This document shows positions 55,333-60,000 of a DNA stretch of 60,000 nucleotides, piece after piece (positions within the stretch are counted from its first letter, which is position 1; the number at the start of each line of letters is the position of its first letter). Position numbers and translations under genes: made by a program. The notes under the pieces are model-generated. The model saw only the letters and a list, made by a program, of their open reading frames with translations. It was not told where the DNA came from and ran no database searches. Source of the stretch: Liolophura sinensis (lineage: Eukaryota > Mollusca > Polyplacophora > Chitonida > Chitonidae); NCBI RefSeq assembly GCF_032854445.1, contig NC_088302.1, forward strand, positions 41,050,191 to 41,110,190, read 5' to 3'.

Positions 55333-57560
55333 CGAACAAATAATCGGTTTCTGATAATACCCATGCATGTATATCTGTAGAACATTTTTGCTGTGCTCGA
55401 AAAATAGACAGGAATAAATTGCGATTAGAAGGATCGGACGGAATATTCCCTATACTAGACGTTAATCTGACGGAGTTTATACTTTTGCGAAGAAAAAAAG
55501 ATGTAGTGATCACGAGGAAAGTTCCGTTTTAGCCAGAACGCCGGACATAATTTCCAAGTGTGTTCAAAACCTCCTGTTCTTTGTTTAGGTGCGTTGCCTA
55601 CTGTAACAACCCCAGTTTAGTCTGTGTTGTGATGTGAAGGCCGGTCTTTGTCTATTCTGGCGGGAATGTTCAAAAAGTGTGGCAATCCTGCTATTAGTTT
55701 TAATTGTTAATTTCGAAGATGTGTTTCCATTTATAATGGATTGAGATGTAGTGCGTGGCATTTATTTATTTTATCGTCGTTTTACGCAGTACTAAAAGTA
55801 TTACGAAGGGGGTCAGATATATGGCTAGAGGAAACCTATTAAGGCAACCCACTTCAATTTCTAAACAAGTTTTGTTATGAATGAGATGGGTACAAACAAT
55901 TGATTCTATCCATCACTGGTCTGATTTAGCAGGAAGAGCGGTACTTTATAAACGACTATAAGTTACTGGTGTTAGTGTTTAAATCCGTATCAACTTTTAA
56001 TGCAGCTTTGAAAACTGGACGCTGAATGGTTCGTTTTTATGGAATTTACTTGTTAACATGTAGGTTACATACAATTTTTACCGATGTTCAGCATATACGG
56101 TACAAACAGTCTTCCGTATATAATCTATATGAATATTTATATATACATTAGTATATTTTGTTGAGTTTCCGTGTTTTCAAGTGCACTTGATCGAGACACA
56201 ATCACGAACATTTCTTTATACATGTAGCTATATAAGTGTGTTAAAAAAATTTTAGAATTAGTAAAATCATTATGCCATAAAAGAACCAGCCATCCGTCTT
56301 AGCTGTATTTTGATTACTAGTATATCTGATGTTTCTGTTTACATATTTTGATGGGTTTTTGAGAATAGAAGGAAATTTACTTATATAGATAATGTATGGT
56401 GCACCATTAACGCACCCATCACTGTAGTAAATTTGTTTCACTTACAGTTTTCAGCATGTATACTAAATGAATGTTCTTTAATGAAAATTCTATATATACC
56501 TTTCTTTTTACGAAATAAAGTTTCAGACAAAAATTCAATGAAGGAGAGACCACCGATCTTGAAGGCGGGGCGACATAACCTTTTTTTTATATATATGTGA
56601 TCCTCCTCCCTTTATAAGATAGACGAACAATTCCTATATTCTCAAAGATGTGTTCCCTGTGGCGCATTTGAGAGATATGACTTATGTATCAGAACGTGTT
56701 ATGCAGAACTGAAATCACTAGGTGGAGAAGGGCGGAGAACCACTTGAGTACCCCAGGATGCTTCTTAGTGGGTTAGGGAAAGAGGTTTAAGGCGGAATGA
56801 CAGTGTTGATCACAAGTGTTGATATCCGTGTTCCCGTTGTTCCCTCACTCCAACGTATATAGGTTGATCGGCATAGGTCTCCCGTCACGCACCATTTCAA
56901 ACTTACATATGGATATAATAGGAAAAAGATGAAGAGCTTGCCTGTAATAGTGTCATATCTAATCCATTTAGATATACACACAGTACAAATCAATGTTAGT
57001 ATAGTTAGAAAAAATTACACCATGGTATTGATTTAATATTTCAGTTTTTACCACAGATTTTTATTTAAAACAAATATATCATTTTCCCCTGATTACCTCA
57101 TTGTACAACGGTCATAGCAGTACAGATTAGTATTGGTTTAATACTTCAGTCCTTATTTTAGTTAATAGCTAAAAATGGCCTTTCCCCAAATATCACCATT
57201 TTTTTACATTCGGTGAGTAGCATGAAATACTGTTCATTCGTAAAGCGACATTTCGTAACATCAGTTCAATATTTCAGTGATTACATTAAGACCTCCCAGA
57301 ACAAATTGACGTTTCTTTCCGATGTATTATATATGTGAATATGTGAAAAGTAAATGCTAAATGTTATTTAAGAAGTGAACAAATATTAGGCTGGATATAT
57401 GTATACCAACCGGACCACTTTTAAAAGGCATTGTAAATTACTGATTTTTGTTGACTTTTCTCGTAATATATGTGAACATGTGCCGTTTAGGGTATTTCAC
57501 AACAAAACCCATGAGGAAATGAATATATGTAAGGTTTTGTGATAGACTGATCCCTGTGTC
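55333..57560. other. 3' flank of gene copy B, no recognised gene
   Basis: Matches copy A 45570-49360 minus the transposon. It contains only AT-rich noncoding sequence and the degraded SINE tail near 55760-55840. The empty TA site of the Tc1 element is near 56914-56922. Confidence 0.7.
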
Positions 57561-58600
57561 TCAACTGATGTTTTTCTCACGTGAGAAAGTTCCTCAGTGC
57601 ATGATTTGCATAAGCACGTCAACTTGATTATGATGCAAGTTCTTGTATCTAAACGAGGCCTACAGTATCACAAGACGTGGCCATGACAAACGTCTTCAGG
57701 TTTTCACTGACGTCTTCTTGGAACCGTTTGGGCTCACGTGACAAATATTAATACGCGTATACTGCGGACTGGAAGTGTCAAGCAATGAAATGTCAAAGGG
57801 AACATACACACTTATGTTACATTATATATACTCTATGAAAACGTTCAAAAGCGATGAATGACGTTAAACTGGTCTAACGCGAAAAGAAGTTTATTTTAGC
57901 ACCTTGCCTTTCATAGCAAATATAAACCTACACCCTCATTATTTTGTACAAAAGACGTTTTTGGACAAGAAAAAAAAATATCGTTGAAAAAGATTTATAA
58001 TATCACTGTTGACGTGTAACAACATTTTAGAAGTTTGAATATGTGTCGATAGAAACATACTTAAGAAGAACATCAACAAAAACATGTTTCATCTTTGATA
58101 TTTTGGGGAGCAGCCCTGTATGGCTGGGAAAGGGTGGAGGACCACTTGAGAACATTCTTTGAACCAGGGTGTTTATGAATCTTTTTTAAAGAACTTAATA
58201 TATTTTTGCAACACCTGTTTATTCGTTTGTAAGGTGTTAAATACTGTATTTATGTACATATAGTCTAACCACAGCTACGTGAAAGGAGAGATTCAAGTTC
58301 CCCACGCGTGTCTACACATACAGAATTCTGACATTCCAGAAAGATTCAAAAGCTTAATGCAACTAGAGTCTCAGTTAAGCCTGGGCGAAATGGCACTTAG
58401 GAGAGAAAAAAGTGTCTAGAAATTGAAGTACGTTGTATTATTAGGTTCAGAAGCCATTTAGTCTTTTCACATCTTAAAAACCCACATCTAAACAAGTATT
58501 CTTCAAACTATATATGTATACCGTAGTTTTTTTGGAAGGGCGGAGAAAGAGCGACCTGTTCGAAATCAAGATTTAATGTTAAATTTCTAAAGCGGTATCG
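57561..58600. other. Region without a recognised gene
   Basis: AT-rich, no open frame of note, no clear repeat beyond short A/T runs. Confidence 0.6.
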
Positions 58601-58739
58601 CCTCTCTTTTCTTAGCTTATTATGTAGCTGTCAAACGAGGGTAAACTGGCGTGAAATTACCCTTGTTAGGAACCTGCTCAGGGGAGCCGCGCGGTATGAG
58701 CATGGCCCCTCTCAGCCGGGCTCGGTCTGGTTTCAAGTG

Positions 58740-59167
58740 AATGCTCCTCGGCCCTCTCTTTTCCTATTGGGGCATTGTTATCCGGGGCCCGGGTTTATCC
58801 ATGGGTGGTTTCGTCTCTAGCCCGCTGAGATCTCATTGGCTAAGGCCTCTCCACAACTGCTGGCCAAGAGCTTTTATAAATCATCTGGCTCGTAAAAGAT
58901 TAACTCGCTCTAATGGACTTATATAGAGAATCATCTGCTTTAATACCGTCTTGTACACACGTAATGCGACTTTGAGTCTCGTGCAACGATTGATCATTGG
59001 AGGTCAGTCGGTCTACTTCAGTCTTGATCACCGATAACTAGCCGGCTCAGGATTCTATTTTTCTGGTACATCGTAATATATAACATTACACATTTGCTGC
59101 TGTAAGCTTGTAGCTCTCTAGTTTGACAGACAATATTGACTTCCATAGATTGATTTATACGCCTAGT
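58740..59167 (+). promoter_or_regulatory. Candidate promoter and 5' UTR of a downstream gene
   Basis: Inverted CCAAT boxes (CCTATTGGGG near 58765 and TCATTGGCTA near 58833) and a TATA-like GCTTTTATAAATC near 58870 precede the ATG at 59168. The G/C content rises compared with the flanks. Inference only. Confidence 0.4.
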
Positions 59168-59545
59168 ATGTCTTATTCCATCGGATCATTAAGCAGTTCG
59201 TATTCGGGACCCGGAAGTCCGGCACAACCGCAGGAGCGTCCCTATCCGGATTACGTACAGCGGATAACTGTGAAAGGTCAGTAAGAAACGCACACTTTTG
59301 CTGTGGTATATTGCATTAGCCCTGTGTATTGAAATACATGTACTTGAACATTGTTATATCACCAGTCAGTCAACTAAGATCTAATTATGCTTCATTTCAG
59401 TCCACATATTTAGTTTTCTTTCCTTTAAGGTGTCACAAAGTAACTTTTTACACACAGGACCTCAGGAAATTGAAGCAAATGCTCACATTCGAGGAACGAA
59501 ACATTCGACCTGTGATCAAATTCGTTGTTTAGTTGATTTTCCCAG
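59168..59545 (+). CDS. Probable first two coding exons of an unrecognised gene (partial)
   Basis: Exon 1, 59168-59276: MSYSIGSLSSSYSGPGSPAQ, PQERPYPDYVQRITVK plus one base, donor GTCAGT. Exon 2, 59458-59545: after TTTACACACAG, GPQEIEANAHIRGTKHSTC, DQIRCLVDFP, ending CCCAG before GTAAAA in phase 2. The two exons join in frame without a stop. Ser/Gly/Pro-rich N-terminus; no domain recognised. Alternative: exon 1 may run to 59280 (CA/GTAAGA), but then the exon at 59458 hits a stop within a few codons. The gene would continue past the window. Confidence 0.45.
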
Positions 59546-59821
59546 GTAAAACATACATATCTGTACCATTATAAATATTTTATTAACAAAACTAAACAAA
59601 TGGATTAAGACTTAACCCCGTTTCGAAGCGCGAGATATATTTTCAACCATGAAAATATTTCAAAGTTGACATAAAAAATATCGGCAACAAACCTAACAAG
59701 TTCTTGAATAAACCGTCAAACCCATTGAATTTAATAATTTCATTGATATTTATATAAATTTAGATTGAGCGATGTTGGCCTACGTGGATTGTATGACCAA
59801 CATAATAAGATAGCATTATTC

Positions 59822-59928
59822 ATTTTTTTTATTTATTTGATTGGTGTTTTACGTCGTACTCAAGAATATTTCATCATTTTTTTATTTATTTGATTGGTGT
59901 TTTACGTCGTACTCAAGAATATTTAACA
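59822..59928 (-). repeat. Two SINE tails in tandem (antisense)
   Basis: TTTTTTATTTATTTGATTGG then TGTTTTACGTCGTACTCAAG, AATATTTCATC, followed by the same 50-bp sequence again. A recent duplication of the SINE 3' end. Confidence 0.85.
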
Positions 59929-60000
59929 AGAAGCTCTGTACTGTCTCATATTACATTACATTACTTATTGGTTTAGGGATTTCTGTGGTTTACGTTTTCT

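Larger units (their letters stand above)
49363..57560 (+). repeat. Tandem segmental duplication, copy B
   Basis: Begins TATTTGGTAAAATAAT right where copy A ends, and ends GATAGACTGATCCCTGTGTC near 57560. Compared with A it has an extra ~640 bp at 50027-50665, a 5-bp deletion in exon 2 and a 6-bp insertion in the same exon, and lacks the Tc1 element. Confidence 0.92.

Noticed and set aside
39306-57560. Two haplotypes joined by assembly error
   Set aside because: Not fully excluded. The copies abut with a clean junction, differ by large indels and keep order, which fits a true tandem duplication, but read depth is needed to be sure.

Overview
This is eukaryotic genomic DNA, most likely from a mollusc (bivalve or gastropod). 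The genes have introns with GT-AG (once GC-AG) junctions, the intergenic DNA is AT-rich, and the window carries many copies of a tRNA-headed SINE whose tail reads GTAAAACACCAATCAAATAAATAA, a family I associate with molluscan genomes. The organism call is inference from repeat type and gene content.

Layout. (1) 1-22444, + strand: 17 coding exons, including the 3' end, of a P4-ATPase lipid flippase of the ATP8B type. The N-terminal exons lie left of the window. Reading phase agrees at every junction except across exon 11, which lacks one base. The introns hold several minisatellites (34, 56, 64, 66, 54 and 40 bp units), MITE-like elements and SINE pieces. The 3' UTR probably ends near an AATAAA at 23554. 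(2) 23600-30850: no confident gene; AT-rich DNA with an 86-bp array, smaller arrays and one MITE. (3) 30852-36131, - strand: a complete four-exon pyroglutamyl-peptidase I gene (PGPEP1, 206 aa, catalytic Glu93/Cys157/His176). Its intron 2 is largely a 51-bp array that copies the acceptor end of exon 3. (4) 39306-57560: a head-to-tail tandem duplication (copy A 39306-49362, copy B 49363-57560) of a gene I do not recognise, on the + strand. Each copy has a promoter-like segment and a noncoding first exon, two alternative or cassette versions (a, b) of an acidic 5' coding exon, a 1.26-kb exon and a 0.57-kb terminal exon. Copy A encodes about 640 aa and uses a GC donor; copy B has a GT donor but a 5-bp deletion that breaks the frame. 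A 1529-bp Tc1-type transposon with three nonsense codons sits only in copy A, and copy B preserves the empty TA target. (5) 58600-60000: a promoter-like region and probably the first two coding exons of another unrecognised + strand gene that runs off the right edge.

The most unusual theme is that three arrays, in two unrelated genes on opposite strands, consist of copies of an exon-intron junction: the ATP8B exon 11 donor, the ATP8B exon 16 acceptor and the PGPEP1 exon 3 acceptor. Each places decoy splice sites beside the real one. The second theme is the nested history of the unknown duplicated gene: promoter-plus-exon module duplication, then SINE insertion, then whole-locus duplication, then Tc1 insertion.

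All identities come from reading by eye; no database or alignment tool was used.
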